In this document: positions 8,249-16,338 of the stretch, in pieces
Position numbering within the stretch: position 1 is the first letter of the stretch
Layout of the letters: each line of letters opens with the position of its first letter
The notes under the pieces: generated by a model
Databases searched by the model: none
Told to the model about the DNA's origin: nothing
What the model saw: only the letters and a program-made list of their open reading frames with translations
Position numbers and translations under genes: made by a program
From: RZZS01 sp964498755
Lineage (GTDB): Bacteria; Pseudomonadota; Alphaproteobacteria; Micavibrionales; Micavibrionaceae
Direction: 5' to 3'
Length of the DNA: 34,505 nucleotides
Assembly: GCA_964498755.1 (NCBI GenBank)
Contig: CAZCIB010000023.1
Span: 1-34,505, forward strand

Positions 8249-8869
8249 ATGACTGAAGACAAAGACACAGACCCCTTATTGATCGACGTTCCCATGCCGA
8301 TCGTAACGCCAAGGCTGATTTTAAGGCCGCCGCAGGCGGGCGACGGCGCTCTCGTTCATGAGGCCAAGCTGGAGACGTGGGAGCAACTCAACAAATGGAT
8401 GGTCTGGGCGAAGGAAAAACCTGCGCTGGAAGAGGACGAGGCGCTATGCCGCAAGGCGCAAGCGCAGTTCATTTTGCGTGAAGACATGATGCTGTTCGGC
8501 TTTTGCCGGGAGACGGGCCGCTTTATCACTGGAACTGGCCTTCACCGCTTCGACTGGAAAACGCGCGTTTTCGAAATCGGCTACTGGGTCCGCAGGAGCG
8601 CGCAGGGCAAGGGCTACGCGAGCGAGAGTACGAACGCGCTTATTCGCTATGCATTCGGCGCGTTAAATGCGAACAAGGTGAAGATCTGTCATGACGCGAA
8701 TAACGATGAAAGCCGCCGCGTCATCGAAAAGCTTGGGCTGGAGAAAGAGGGCGTCTTCAAAAATGAAAGCCAGCTCAATGACGGCGCGTTATACGACCGT
8801 CACTGGTACGGGCGTTTGAACGCGGAAGGTTTGCCCCCGCTTGACGTTTCGTGGGGAGAGAGACCGTGA
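8249..8869 (+). CDS. GNAT N-acetyltransferase, RimJ/RimL type
   Basis: 206 residues. N-terminal TPRLILRPPQAGD is the usual opening of RimJ/RimL-family acetyltransferases; the acetyl-CoA pyrophosphate loop is RRSAQGKGYASES (R/Q-x-x-G-x-G/A pattern), followed by NANKVKICHDANNDESRRVIEKLG, the conserved N-x-x-S segment of motif B, and a final Y-x-R-x-W-Y-G. It probably acetylates a protein N-terminus or a small molecule; substrate unknown. Ribosome binding site AAAGGAAAA precedes the ATG. Its stop overlaps the start of the MFS gene by 4 bases (GTGA), so the two form a coupled unit. Confidence 0.9.
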   Translation: MTEDKDTDPLLIDVPMPIVTPRLILRPPQAGDGALVHEAKLETWEQLNKWMVWAKEKPALEEDEALCRKAQAQFILREDMMLFGFCRETGRFITGTGLHRFDWKTRVFEIGYWVRRSAQGKGYASESTNALIRYAFGALNANKVKICHDANNDESRRVIEKLGLEKEGVFKNESQLNDGALYDRHWYGRLNAEGLPPLDVSWGERP

Positions 8870-10076
8870 CGCGGAATACGAAACTTCTGTTCGCCTTTAC
8901 GATTTGCCTGAGTATCATACCGCTGTTTCCTGTGGTGGTGCTGTTCTATCATAACCAGATCGGGCTCAGCTTTCACCAGTTCATGATCGGCGAGATCATA
9001 TTCTCGGCAATTGTGGTGTTGATGGAGGTACCTTCCGGATGGATTTCGGATATCTGGAAGCGCAAATATGTGCTTGCGCTTGGCGCGGCCCTTTCTGGCG
9101 CGGGATATGTCGCGCTCGCGCTCGCTGGGTCGTTCTGGGACGCGGTAGCCGGGCAGGCCTTGATCGGTTTCGGGGTCAGCTTTGTCAGCGGCACGATTGG
9201 CGCGCTTTTATACGATGATTTGCTGCATCACGGCAAGGAAGAAGACTTCCGGCGGTTGGAAGGAAAGCGGCATGGCACGGGTTTATATGTCGTTGGCATT
9301 TCAAGCGTGGCCGGAGGGTTTCTCTATGTTTTTGATCCTTACCTGCCAGTCTGGATCTGCGCACTGGCCAATTTCCTGTGCGTGCCTGTCGCCCTGATCA
9401 TGGACGAGCCGCCCCGGGTGAAAAAAGTCGTCGAGGGGCATCCGCTTAAGGATATGGCGCAGGTCGTTCTTTTCAGTATCCGCGATAACAAGGAGCTTGC
9501 CGCGCTGATCCTTTTTGTCGCGATTTTGTACGGCGGCACGCAGGCCGGGATGTGGATGCAGCAGCCTTATTACATCGCGCTGAATATCCCGGAGGAATGG
9601 TTCGGCGTTTTCGCCGCTGTCGGATTTCTGATCGGTGGCACGGGCGGCTATTTCGGGCATCTTCTGGAACGCTGGTTCCGGCCTGTGCATATCCTGACCG
9701 GACTCTGGCTGATAGTGATCGCTTTCTGGGCTCTGAGCGGGGCGGCCCTCTGGTATCACGGGCTTGCGCTGATGATGATCAGCACTGCGGCGTTTGGCAT
9801 TGGCTGGCCGGTCGTGCAGGATGCCGCCAACAAGCGCATCGACTCCAGCCGCCGAGCGACGGTTCTTTCAAGCGCATCGACTCCAGCCGCCGAGCGACGG
9901 TTCTTTCAATTATATCCTTGAGCATGCGTCTTGTGTTTTTGCCGCTCGGCTACGTGATCGGCTGGGTGACGGACGCTCACGGCGTACAGGCGGGGGTTCT
10001 GGCCCTGGCCGGAATTGTATGCCTTGCGAATCTCTTTAATGCGCGAAAATTGCTGGCAGGAAAGGGGACGGAGTAA
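8866..10076 (+). pseudogene. MFS transporter broken by a 38-bp tandem duplication
   Basis: A major facilitator transporter, 12-segment type (EVPSGWISDIWKRKY is the loop 2-3 motif; RFFDYS-type drug signatures absent). Start GTG at 8866 with GGGGAGAGAGA just upstream and a 4-base overlap with the GNAT stop. At 9831-9906 a 38-bp block occurs twice in tandem, so the frame shifts and the first reading frame ends at 9921. Taking out one copy gives 395 codons from GTG 8851, or 390 from 8866, reading cleanly through IISLSMRLVFLPLGYVIGW to TAA 10074-10076. The break is therefore a single recent event, a switch, or an assembly error. Family members with this loop export drugs or metabolites; substrate unknown. 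Confidence 0.85.
9831..9906 (+). repeat. 38-bp perfect tandem duplication
   Basis: Two identical 38-bp copies, 9831-9868 and 9869-9906, beginning CAAGCGCATCGACTCC. A further three bases (CAA) match after the second. Not a multiple of three, hence the frameshift in the MFS gene. Confidence 0.97.
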
Positions 10077-10100
10077 AAACGCTTGTTTTACTCCGTCCCC
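10064..10100. terminator. GGGGACGGAGTAAAA palindrome, copy 2, shared by two gene ends
   Basis: Perfect 15-bp arms, GGGGACGGAGTAAAA (10064-10078) and its complement (10086-10100), 7-nt loop. The TAA of the MFS gene (10074-10076) lies in the left arm and the TAA of the convergent MscS gene (10088-10090) in the right arm, so both proteins end Gly-Thr-Glu-stop. On both strands the stem runs straight into A/T bases, a plausible bidirectional terminator. One of three copies in this window. Confidence 0.85.
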
Positions 10101-11218
10101 GTTAGGGGGTCCTCAAGCTCGGCGCGTACGCGCGGCAAATTCCCCGGATAGTTTTCCTGAATGAATTCGATCAGCTTTTCCCGCACGAGGCAGCGCAAAT
10201 CCCATCCCGTCGGGGAGTCTTCGGAACTGACGAGCGCGCGGATGGTGATTGTCTTATCCGTCGTGTCGATGACCTGCACGACCTTGACCTTGCCGTCCCA
10301 GAGATGCGCGGCCTCGTTTTCGAGGATGCGGTCAAGCTCCTTGCGGATCGGCTCCATGGGCGTAGTGTAATCGAGATGCAGGACGACGCTGCCGATCAGG
10401 TCCGCCGTCGCGCGCGTCCAGTTCTGGAACGGGTTGTCGACAAAGTAGGAAATCGGCAGGACGAGCCTGCGCCAGTCCCAGATTTTCACGACGACGTAAG
10501 TGAGATTGATTTCCTCGATCCAGCCCCATTCGCCCTCGACCACGACGGCGTCCCCTAAACGAATAGGCTGCGTAATGGCGATCTGCAGGCCGGTGAAAAA
10601 GTTGCCGATGGTCTTTTGCGCGGCCAGACCCAGCACGATGCCGGCCACGCCGGCGGAGGCGAGCAGGCTGACGCCGAGCGCGCGGATTTCCTCGAACGTC
10701 ATCAGCGCGACCGCAATTGTCAGGAAGACGATCATCGCGCCGATCAACCTGCGGATAACCCGGACTTGCGTATGCATCTGGCGGGCATAGAGGTTGTTCT
10801 TCGAGTCTATTTTGAACTTGCGCAGGAACAGATCCGATCCCATATGCACCGCGCGCATCGCAATCCATCCGAATAGCGCAACAATTATAATGGTATAGGT
10901 GTTATCAACCCATCCATATTCCTTCAGCGGCACAGGCAGGTTCACGGCTGTGACGTAAAGCGCGGTCAGAAGGAACAGAACCTGAACCGGCGCATTGAAA
11001 TTCCTGAATAAAAGGATGAAAAAGTTATCCTTTTCTGCGCTTATCCTGTTCCAGACGAAGCGCTTGAACAGGTAGAACGCAATGACCAGACCGATCATCA
11101 GTCCGATGAGGGCGTAATCCGAGAGCCCGAATCCGGTGAGAATCTCATTCCAGTCCGGCGGTTCCTGAGTTCCGGGCGTTGTTTCGTTTTCCGCGTTTAC
11201 TGTTTTTTCTGCGCTCAT
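10088..11218 (-). CDS. MscS-family mechanosensitive channel
   Basis: 376 residues from the ATG at 11218, whose ATGA overlaps the rdgB stop (an upstream ATG at 11236 would overlap rdgB by 22 bases). Three to five membrane helices in the N-terminal half, then the Ala/Gly-rich pore helix ALGVSLLASAGVAGIVLGLAAQKTIGNFFTGLQIAITQPIRLGD, the hallmark of the MscS family (TM3 plus beta-domain entry), and a soluble vestibule with IEEINLTYVVVKIWDWRRLVLPISYF. MscS channels open on membrane tension and release osmolytes. Members of this size with extra N-terminal helices are often YnaI/YbdG-like. Third gene of an rph-rdgB-mscS unit; the last residues GTE come from a shared palindromic repeat. Confidence 0.9.
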   Translation of the reverse strand: MSAEKTVNAENETTPGTQEPPDWNEILTGFGLSDYALIGLMIGLVIAFYLFKRFVWNRISAEKDNFFILLFRNFNAPVQVLFLLTALYVTAVNLPVPLKEYGWVDNTYTIIIVALFGWIAMRAVHMGSDLFLRKFKIDSKNNLYARQMHTQVRVIRRLIGAMIVFLTIAVALMTFEEIRALGVSLLASAGVAGIVLGLAAQKTIGNFFTGLQIAITQPIRLGDAVVVEGEWGWIEEINLTYVVVKIWDWRRLVLPISYFVDNPFQNWTRATADLIGSVVLHLDYTTPMEPIRKELDRILENEAAHLWDGKVKVVQVIDTTDKTITIRALVSSEDSPTGWDLRCLVREKLIEFIQENYPGNLPRVRAELEDPLTGTE

Positions 11219-11817
11219 GGTCGTTTGCAAAAGCATTGTTGTACAAATTTTTCAAAGGCCTGCGCGCGGTGGCTGATTTTGTTTTTGAGGTCCGGGTTCA
11301 TCTCGGCAAAAGTCTCGCCGTATCCGTCCGGAACGAAAACCGGATCATATCCAAAGCCTTTATCCCCGCGCGGCGGCCAGACGAACCGGCCCTCTATTCT
11401 GCCTTCGAACGTTAACGTTTCGCGCCCGTCCGGAAAAGCAAGAGCAAGCGCGCAAATAAACGCGGCGGAGCGGTTGTTTGCGTCTGATTCTTCGAGTTTT
11501 TTAACAATAGTTTCAGAGGCTTTGTAGAAGTCTTTCTCCGGCCCGGCCCAGCGCGCTGAATAAACGCCCGGATCGCCATTCAAAGCCGCCACGGCGAAGC
11601 CGCTGTCGTCAGCCAGCGCGGGCAGATTCGCGCCGCTGGCCGCCGCTTCGGCCTTGAGGATCGCATTGGCTTCAAACGTTGCGCCCGTCTCCTCCGGCTC
11701 TGGCAGGTTCAAATCGCCTGCGGAGATCACTTCAACCCCGTAAGGTTTCAGCAATTCCCCGATTTCCCGAACCTTGCCCGGATTGTGGGAGGCGAGGAGG
11801 AGTCTGCCCAAATTCAT
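11215..11817 (-). CDS. rdgB: RdgB, inosine/xanthosine triphosphate pyrophosphatase
   Basis: 200 residues, the normal family length. Hydrolyses dITP, ITP and XTP to the monophosphates, keeping deaminated purines out of DNA and RNA. Motifs: SHNPGKVREI (substrate loop), the ADDSGFAVAALNGDPGVYSARW metal and base-binding block split over residues 72-95, EGRIEGRF, GFGYDPVF and the final SHRAQAFEKF. ATG 11817 follows the rph stop directly (TAA-ATG), so it is translated in series with rph. Immediately downstream the mscS-type gene overlaps by ATGA. The rph-rdgB order is conserved across alphaproteobacteria. Confidence 0.96.
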   Translation of the reverse strand: MNLGRLLLASHNPGKVREIGELLKPYGVEVISAGDLNLPEPEETGATFEANAILKAEAAASGANLPALADDSGFAVAALNGDPGVYSARWAGPEKDFYKASETIVKKLEESDANNRSAAFICALALAFPDGRETLTFEGRIEGRFVWPPRGDKGFGYDPVFVPDGYGETFAEMNPDLKNKISHRAQAFEKFVQQCFCKRP

Positions 11818-12540
11818 TTATTTTTCCCCAAAGCTCTTCTTCTGTATCGTCGACAATTCCGAGCAGCCTTTTTTGGCAAGAGTGAGAAGCTCGAAGAAAG
11901 CTTCTTCGGAAAACGGGTCTTTTTCAGCAGAGGCCTGGATTTCAACGAGCTTGCCGCCGCCGGTCATAACGAAATTCGCATCCGTGTCGGCAGTCGAATC
12001 TTCAGCGTAATCGAGATCGAGACAGGGGAATCCCTCATATACGCCGCAGGAAATCGCCGCAATCGTATCCCGCAGCGGCAGCTCAGCGATAACGCCGCTA
12101 TCGACGAGTTTTTGCAGCGCCATGTGCATGGCGACATAGGCTCCCGTAATCGCCGCCGTGCGCGTGCCGCCATCGGCCTGTAGCACGTCGCAGTCAATGC
12201 GCACCTGTCTCTCGCCCAGAACTTGCTGATTAAGGACAGCGCGCATGGCCCGACCGATGAGGCGCTGGATTTCCTGCGTCCTGCCGGACTGTTTGCCGCG
12301 CGTGGCTTCACGGTCGACGCGCTGGCTCGTCGAGCGCGGCAGCATGCCGTATTCCGCCGTGACCCAGCCTTTACCGGTATTGCGCAGCCAGTTCGGAACC
12401 TTGTCTTCGGACGTGGCCGTGCAGAGCACGTGCGTGTTGCCGAATTTGGCCAGACAGGACCCTTCGGCGTGAATGTTGACGTTGGTCTCCAGCTGAACGA
12501 TGCGCATTTCATCGGCTGGCCGCCCGGAAGGTCTCTGCAT
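11818..12540 (-). CDS. rph: RNase PH
   Basis: 240 residues from the ATG at 12540, chosen because the family begins M-x-R-P-S-G-R and because GGGAGAA lies 6 bases upstream; a longer frame starts at 12600 without support. A phosphate-dependent 3'-5' exoribonuclease that trims tRNA precursors. Diagnostic segments: RPSGRPADEMR (start), TEYGMLPRSTSQR, GRTQEIQRLIGRAMRAV, IDCDVLQADGGTRTAAITGAYVA with the phosphate-binding GGTRT, and DLDYAEDSTADTDANFVMT near the C-terminus. Divergent from hrcA across a 150-bp gap, the usual alphaproteobacterial arrangement. Confidence 0.96.
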   Translation of the reverse strand: MQRPSGRPADEMRIVQLETNVNIHAEGSCLAKFGNTHVLCTATSEDKVPNWLRNTGKGWVTAEYGMLPRSTSQRVDREATRGKQSGRTQEIQRLIGRAMRAVLNQQVLGERQVRIDCDVLQADGGTRTAAITGAYVAMHMALQKLVDSGVIAELPLRDTIAAISCGVYEGFPCLDLDYAEDSTADTDANFVMTGGGKLVEIQASAEKDPFSEEAFFELLTLAKKGCSELSTIQKKSFGEK

Positions 12541-12692
12541 GAATCTTCTCCCTGTTCGTGATTGCGCGGCAAACCATAAAGATATCTGCTTTAAAGTCAA
12601 ACCTGCGTTCGTGCCTGTGGTTCTGCCTGTGGTTTTTAAGGGCTGTGAATTTGCGAATTGTATTTTCGGGAAATGAAATTACATTTAGTCGT

Positions 12693-13754
12693 ATGTTTGC
12701 CGAGTTGAACGAACGCGCGCGCACGATATTGCAGATGGTCGTCGAGTCCTATCTTGAGACAGGCGAGCCTGTAGGATCGCGTACCCTGTCGAAAATGGAG
12801 CGGCTAAATCTCTCGCCCGCATCCATTCGCAACGTGATGCAGGATCTGGAAGAGCAGGGATTTCTCGAGGCGCCGCACGTGTCCGCAGGCCGTCAGCCAA
12901 CGCAAACGGGTTTGCGCTTTTATGTCGACGGATTGATGAGCGTTGGAAATCTCAGGGCGCTGAGCGCGGAGGAGCGCGCCCGGATCGAAGCTGAATGCGC
13001 GGCGGCGGGGCGCAATATTTCCGATGTTTTCACGCAGGCGGGGACAACGCTTTCGGGCCTTTCTTCGTGCGCGTCGCTCGTGCTTGCGCCCAAATCCGAA
13101 AAACCCCTGAGGCATCTGAGCTTTGTCGCATTAAGTTACGGGCGCGTTCTGGCTGTGCTGGTCAGTGAGGACGGCCTGGTTGAAAACAGAATTATGGAGG
13201 CGCCGATGGGCGTTTCCGCCGCGGCGCTGGAAAGCGCGGGCAATTATCTGACGGAAAAACTGCGGGGCAAAACGCTGCCCGAAGCTCGATCGGAAGTCAT
13301 GTACGAGCTGTCTGCGCATCAAAGCCAGCTTGACAAGGTCGCCGAAGAACTCGTGCGCAAAGGCATAGAGCTTGAAATTACCGGCCAGAATCACGGGCAT
13401 CTTGTGATCAAGGGAGCCTCCAGGTTGCTTGAAGACGTGCGGGCGATGGAAGACCTGGAAAACGCGCGCCGTTTGCTTGAGGATCTAGAGAACGAGGAAA
13501 CCATGCTCAAGATTCTCGACTCGGCGCAGGGCGCGGAAGGCGTCCAGGTTTTTATCGGTTCGGAGAATGTGTTTTTCGCCAACTCCGCTTGTTCGGTGGT
13601 GCTCTCGCCACTGATATCGCGCGAAGATGGCCCCGGAAAAAAACAGGAAAAGGTTATAGGGGCGGTTGGCGTGATCGGGCCGACAAGGCTGAATTACGGA
13701 CGAATTGTGCCGATGGTGGACTACACGTCGCGGGTAGTCAGCAATGTTTTATAA
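12693..13754 (+). CDS. hrcA: HrcA, heat-inducible transcription repressor
   Basis: 353 residues from ATG 12693. The longer frame from 12558 adds 45 residues that do not look like HrcA, and the family starts L-N-E-R-x-x-x-I-L. Winged-helix DNA-binding region at the N-terminus (YLETGEPVGSRTLSKMERLNLSPASIRNVMQDLEEQGFLEAPHVSAGRQPT split by position at about residues 20-70), then a GAF-like dimer domain ending with the GVIGPTRLNYGRIVPMV block. HrcA with GroEL represses groESL and dnaK-type operons at CIRCE sites. I saw no CIRCE sequence (TTAGCACTC..GAGTGCTAA) in this window. grpE follows after one unrelated gene. Confidence 0.95.
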   Translation: MFAELNERARTILQMVVESYLETGEPVGSRTLSKMERLNLSPASIRNVMQDLEEQGFLEAPHVSAGRQPTQTGLRFYVDGLMSVGNLRALSAEERARIEAECAAAGRNISDVFTQAGTTLSGLSSCASLVLAPKSEKPLRHLSFVALSYGRVLAVLVSEDGLVENRIMEAPMGVSAAALESAGNYLTEKLRGKTLPEARSEVMYELSAHQSQLDKVAEELVRKGIELEITGQNHGHLVIKGASRLLEDVRAMEDLENARRLLEDLENEETMLKILDSAQGAEGVQVFIGSENVFFANSACSVVLSPLISREDGPGKKQEKVIGAVGVIGPTRLNYGRIVPMVDYTSRVVSNVL

Positions 13755-13772
13755 GCGCGGCGTCATCTCTGT

Positions 13773-13802
13773 TTTTCAATTTAGCTCTTTGTATCCTATA
13801 AT
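13773..13802 (+). promoter_or_regulatory. Promoter with consensus -10 abutting a start codon
   Basis: TATAAT at 13797-13802, with TTTTCA at 13773-13778 (18-bp spacer) as a weak -35. The ATG at 13809 is 6 bases after the -10, exactly where transcription should start, and there is no ribosome binding site, so the message would be leaderless. Confidence 0.6.
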
Positions 13803-13808
13803 GTCTGA

Positions 13809-14921
13809 ATGATCAGAAGATATATTTTTATTCTCCTCTTTGTTTGTTTCGCAATTCCTGGCGGGAAGGCGTTCTCCCAGCAGTCTGATAACCCGGGTGA
13901 TTTGTTTAGCGGGGGTGATGACGGGCAGGGACCTGACGATTCTAATTCAATCTATCAATATGATCCCCGCTTAAGGCAGCTTTTTGACGGTCATCCCTAC
14001 TACGAGCCGAACAGCCCTCAGGCCGGAAAAGATGTGCGGTGGCATTATTCCCCGGAATTTGGTCCCGGTCGCAAGCGTTATGTCAGTGAGGCTTACCCGG
14101 ATATAGAAGGGCGCGTACCCGACTGGGCAAAAAAAAACGCAGGCCTGATTTTGCCAGCGGAACTTGATTTAAGTCTGGTCGCTGACCCACGCGATCCCGC
14201 AAACGCTTTTATGATCAGGCTTGAATATCAAAAACTTCTGCAAACCTGTGATCCGCTGTCGGACATATTGTATGAGAACGAATTTATTGAACCATTTTAT
14301 TACGATATACGCGTGTACGGCGTGATGCCTCCAGAACAGCAAAGCGCTTCGGGAGGCTGTATCGTTACGGAGAACAAGCCCGAGGCGCGCATCCGTATCA
14401 GCCGTTTCGAGGCCGAAAAAATCAAACATGTCAGATTTTACGCGCTTTATGAAATCGACAGATATGATTTAAAACTTGAAGAGGACACGGTTTCCCTAAG
14501 GCCTGTTGGCCGGAGCGAGCGCATTATTGTGCCGAAAAATGATCCGAACCGGCTGGATCCGCTGGCTTACCGGTTTTATCCGGAGCGGACGGTTGCGCTC
14601 TTTGTCGCGGAGAATGGGCGCGGGGCCCCTGATCATGAACAGGCTCTGGATGATTTTGCACAGACGCGTGGGCTCGTGCCTGTGAAAACTGATATTGACG
14701 GTCCGACGTCTGGCCATGCGGGGCAAAGGATCTATTATTATGAGGACGTGGGTGGCTCCCTGTTTAACGCCCTGCAAGAGAAAAGCGCTGGACAGGCTAT
14801 TGTCGCGGGACAGATTAGTGGTTATAAAACCGTCCGGGATGTTGGCGGCGCACGCCGTTATCCCGTTGAAGTGGACGTTTACGCGCGGCTGCCTCATGAT
14901 GACGAAACCCCCGGAATGTAA
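13809..14921 (+). CDS. Unknown exported protein between hrcA and grpE
   Basis: 370 residues. Signal peptide MIRRYIFILLFVCFAIPG with cleavage near KAFS/QQ, so periplasmic. The mature part starts Ser/Gly/Asp-rich (acidic linker to about residue 50), then a YDPRLRQLFDGHPYYEPNSP stretch, three isolated cysteines and a beta-looking C-terminal half with RIYYYEDVGG. I recognise no family. It sits between hrcA and grpE, where most alphaproteobacteria have no gene. The start is supported by the consensus TATAAT placed for leaderless transcription. Codon use is slightly AT-richer than hrcA but not foreign-looking. No cofactor motif seen, so no function is suggested. Confidence 0.8.
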   Translation: MIRRYIFILLFVCFAIPGGKAFSQQSDNPGDLFSGGDDGQGPDDSNSIYQYDPRLRQLFDGHPYYEPNSPQAGKDVRWHYSPEFGPGRKRYVSEAYPDIEGRVPDWAKKNAGLILPAELDLSLVADPRDPANAFMIRLEYQKLLQTCDPLSDILYENEFIEPFYYDIRVYGVMPPEQQSASGGCIVTENKPEARIRISRFEAEKIKHVRFYALYEIDRYDLKLEEDTVSLRPVGRSERIIVPKNDPNRLDPLAYRFYPERTVALFVAENGRGAPDHEQALDDFAQTRGLVPVKTDIDGPTSGHAGQRIYYYEDVGGSLFNALQEKSAGQAIVAGQISGYKTVRDVGGARRYPVEVDVYARLPHDDETPGM

Positions 14922-14936
14922 GGTAATTGAGTTAAA

Positions 14937-15620
14937 ATGAAACCGGAAAAAGCAATGTCGGAAAACGATGCCGCGCCGGAAGGCGAGGAAGAGATCAAAC
15001 AGGGGCAAGACAAGGCGGGCCCGGAGGAGGCCGCTTCGGAACAGTCGTCCCGCCTTGAGCCGGAGCCTGAAGAGCAGGTTCAGGCAAATCAGGCGCCTGC
15101 AAGCGAATCTGAAACGGTGCAGGCCCTTCAGGAAGAGCTTGAAAAGACGCGCGAAAACGCATTGCGCGTTCTGGCCGAGGCGGACAATATCCGCAAGCGC
15201 GCCGCCAGAGAGCGTGAAGACGCCACCAGATACGCGGTTGCTAATTTTGCCCGCGATCTTCTGGGCGTTGCGGATAACTTCGGCCGGGCGATTGGCGCTG
15301 TCCCTGAAGAGTTGAGGGATGGCAATGATCATATCCGCAATCTGATGGCCGGGCTTGAAGCCGTCGAAAAGGAAATGCTGAAAACGTTTGAAAGGAACGG
15401 CATTCAAAAAATTGTTCCTAACGGCCAGATCTTTAATCCGAATTATCACGAGGTGATGTTCGAGGCGCCTGTCCCGGGTAAAAAAGCGGGAGAAATTATT
15501 CAGGTAATCGAGCCGGGTTACGTCCTGCATGACAGGCTCTTGCGGCCAGCCCGCGTCGGCGTCGCCAAGGATGAATCCGGTCAGGAGCAGGGTGGCAATC
15601 ACGTGGATACGCAAGCCTGA
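14937..15620 (+). CDS. grpE: GrpE nucleotide exchange factor
   Basis: 227 residues. Exchanges ADP for ATP on DnaK. The first ~60 residues are an acidic, Gln/Glu-rich tail typical of the family; a coiled coil follows (QALQEELEKTRENALRVLAEADNIRKRAAREREDATRY), then the four-helix and beta-wing region with NPNYHEVMFEAPVPGKKAGEIIQVIEPGYVLHDRLLRPARVGVAK, the GrpE signature split over residues 165-210. Two starts are possible, ATG 14937 and ATG 14955 (GGAAAAAGCA before the second, which fits a ribosome binding site better). The first is used here because both are in frame. No dnaK or dnaJ is adjacent. Confidence 0.95.
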   Translation: MKPEKAMSENDAAPEGEEEIKQGQDKAGPEEAASEQSSRLEPEPEEQVQANQAPASESETVQALQEELEKTRENALRVLAEADNIRKRAAREREDATRYAVANFARDLLGVADNFGRAIGAVPEELRDGNDHIRNLMAGLEAVEKEMLKTFERNGIQKIVPNGQIFNPNYHEVMFEAPVPGKKAGEIIQVIEPGYVLHDRLLRPARVGVAKDESGQEQGGNHVDTQA

Positions 15621-15708
15621 CAGACATCTATAAAAGTGTGGTTTTGTTTTCGTGCCTGCAATTTCTGTTTGTGTCTGAAGTTTGCCATGCCTACACTTTA
15701 GTACAGGC

Positions 15709-16155
15709 ATGAGTGAGAAAAACAAAAGCATATTCCCGGAGCGAATCGCTTTCGTCGACGACGATGAGGATATACGCTATCTCGCGCGTTGCGGCTTTGA
15801 AGAGCAGGAAGACATTGTTTTTATGACCTGCCAGAGCGGGGAGGAGTTGCTTCTCCGGATCCGGGAGCTTCAGCCTGATCTGATTATTCTCGACATGCGC
15901 CTGAAGGGGATGGACGGCGTTGATACGCTGCAGGCTTTGCGCGAACATCCGGATGCCATGGATATTCCGGTTGTCTTTATTACCGGAAAGCAGGATCTGA
16001 ATATGATCGAGCGCTATCACAGGCTCGGCGTTATCGGCGTAATTCACAAGCCCGTAAACCCGTCCGAGCTTGCGCTCAAGATTATGGAGATCTGGCGGAA
16101 GAAAGATGGCAAAGAAAATCAGGATGAAGCGCCGACAGAAAAGGAAAACGACTAG
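15709..16155 (+). CDS. Single-domain response regulator (CheY-like)
   Basis: 148 residues from ATG 15709; a longer frame from 15682 adds nine implausible residues. The receiver domain is complete: acidic pocket D17-D18-D19 (VDDDED), phosphate acceptor D62 (LDMRLKG), T92 (FITGK) and K114 (HKPVN). No output domain; the tail is a short charged extension (KKDGKENQDEAPTEKEND). It would pass phosphate between proteins or act by binding, as CheY and DivK do. No kinase is nearby. CATGCCT/AGGCATG arms at about 15686-15711 could form a weak hairpin at the start codon. Confidence 0.9.
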   Translation: MSEKNKSIFPERIAFVDDDEDIRYLARCGFEEQEDIVFMTCQSGEELLLRIRELQPDLIILDMRLKGMDGVDTLQALREHPDAMDIPVVFITGKQDLNMIERYHRLGVIGVIHKPVNPSELALKIMEIWRKKDGKENQDEAPTEKEND

Positions 16156-16189
16156 TTCACTTCGGGCGCTTACTTGCAGATGAAAATCC

Positions 16190-16219
16190 TTGCAAAGGCG
16201 TCTCGATCGGGATTATAAC
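16190..16219 (+). promoter_or_regulatory. Promoter of tRNA-Pro
   Basis: TTGCAA at 16190-16195 and TATAAC at 16214-16219, 18-bp spacer; the -10 ends 24 bases before the tRNA. Placement fits a short 5' leader removed by RNase P. Confidence 0.6.
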
Positions 16220-16243
16220 GTCAGTCTTTCCAAAGTAAGACGT

Positions 16244-16320
16244 CGGGGTGTGGCGCAGCTTGGTAGCGCGCCTCGTTCGGGACGAGGAGGCCGGAGGTTC
16301 GAATCCTCTCACCCCGACCA
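16244..16320 (+). tRNA. tRNA-Pro (anticodon CGG)
   Basis: 77 nt, full cloverleaf. The acceptor CGGGGTG pairs with CACCCCG, followed by A and an encoded CCA. D arm GCGC..GCGC with AGCTTGGTA, anticodon stem CCTCG/CGAGG enclosing loop TTCGGGA, so the anticodon is CGG, reading CCG. T arm GGAGG TTCGAAT CCTCT (TTCGAAT is the invariant T loop). Its first base is C and the discriminator is A, as in bacterial tRNA-Pro. A -10/-35 pair precedes it. No T-run follows and no integrase neighbours it. Confidence 0.97.
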
Positions 16321-16338
16321 TTTACATTGCAAAAAGCG

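Noticed and set aside
12541..12692. CIRCE operator near hrcA
   Set aside because: No TTAGCACTC...GAGTGCTAA pair in the gap or elsewhere in the window. Only an 11-bp direct repeat (TGCCTGTGGTT) is present.
14496..15731. Long minus-strand open frame (411 codons) across the unknown exported gene and grpE
   Set aside because: No ribosome binding site, no family; grpE motifs on the other strand are unmistakable.
16244..16320. tRNA-Pro as an attachment site of an integrated island
   Set aside because: No partial tRNA copy was seen downstream within the window and no integrase gene is near; the footprint at glyS is the better candidate.
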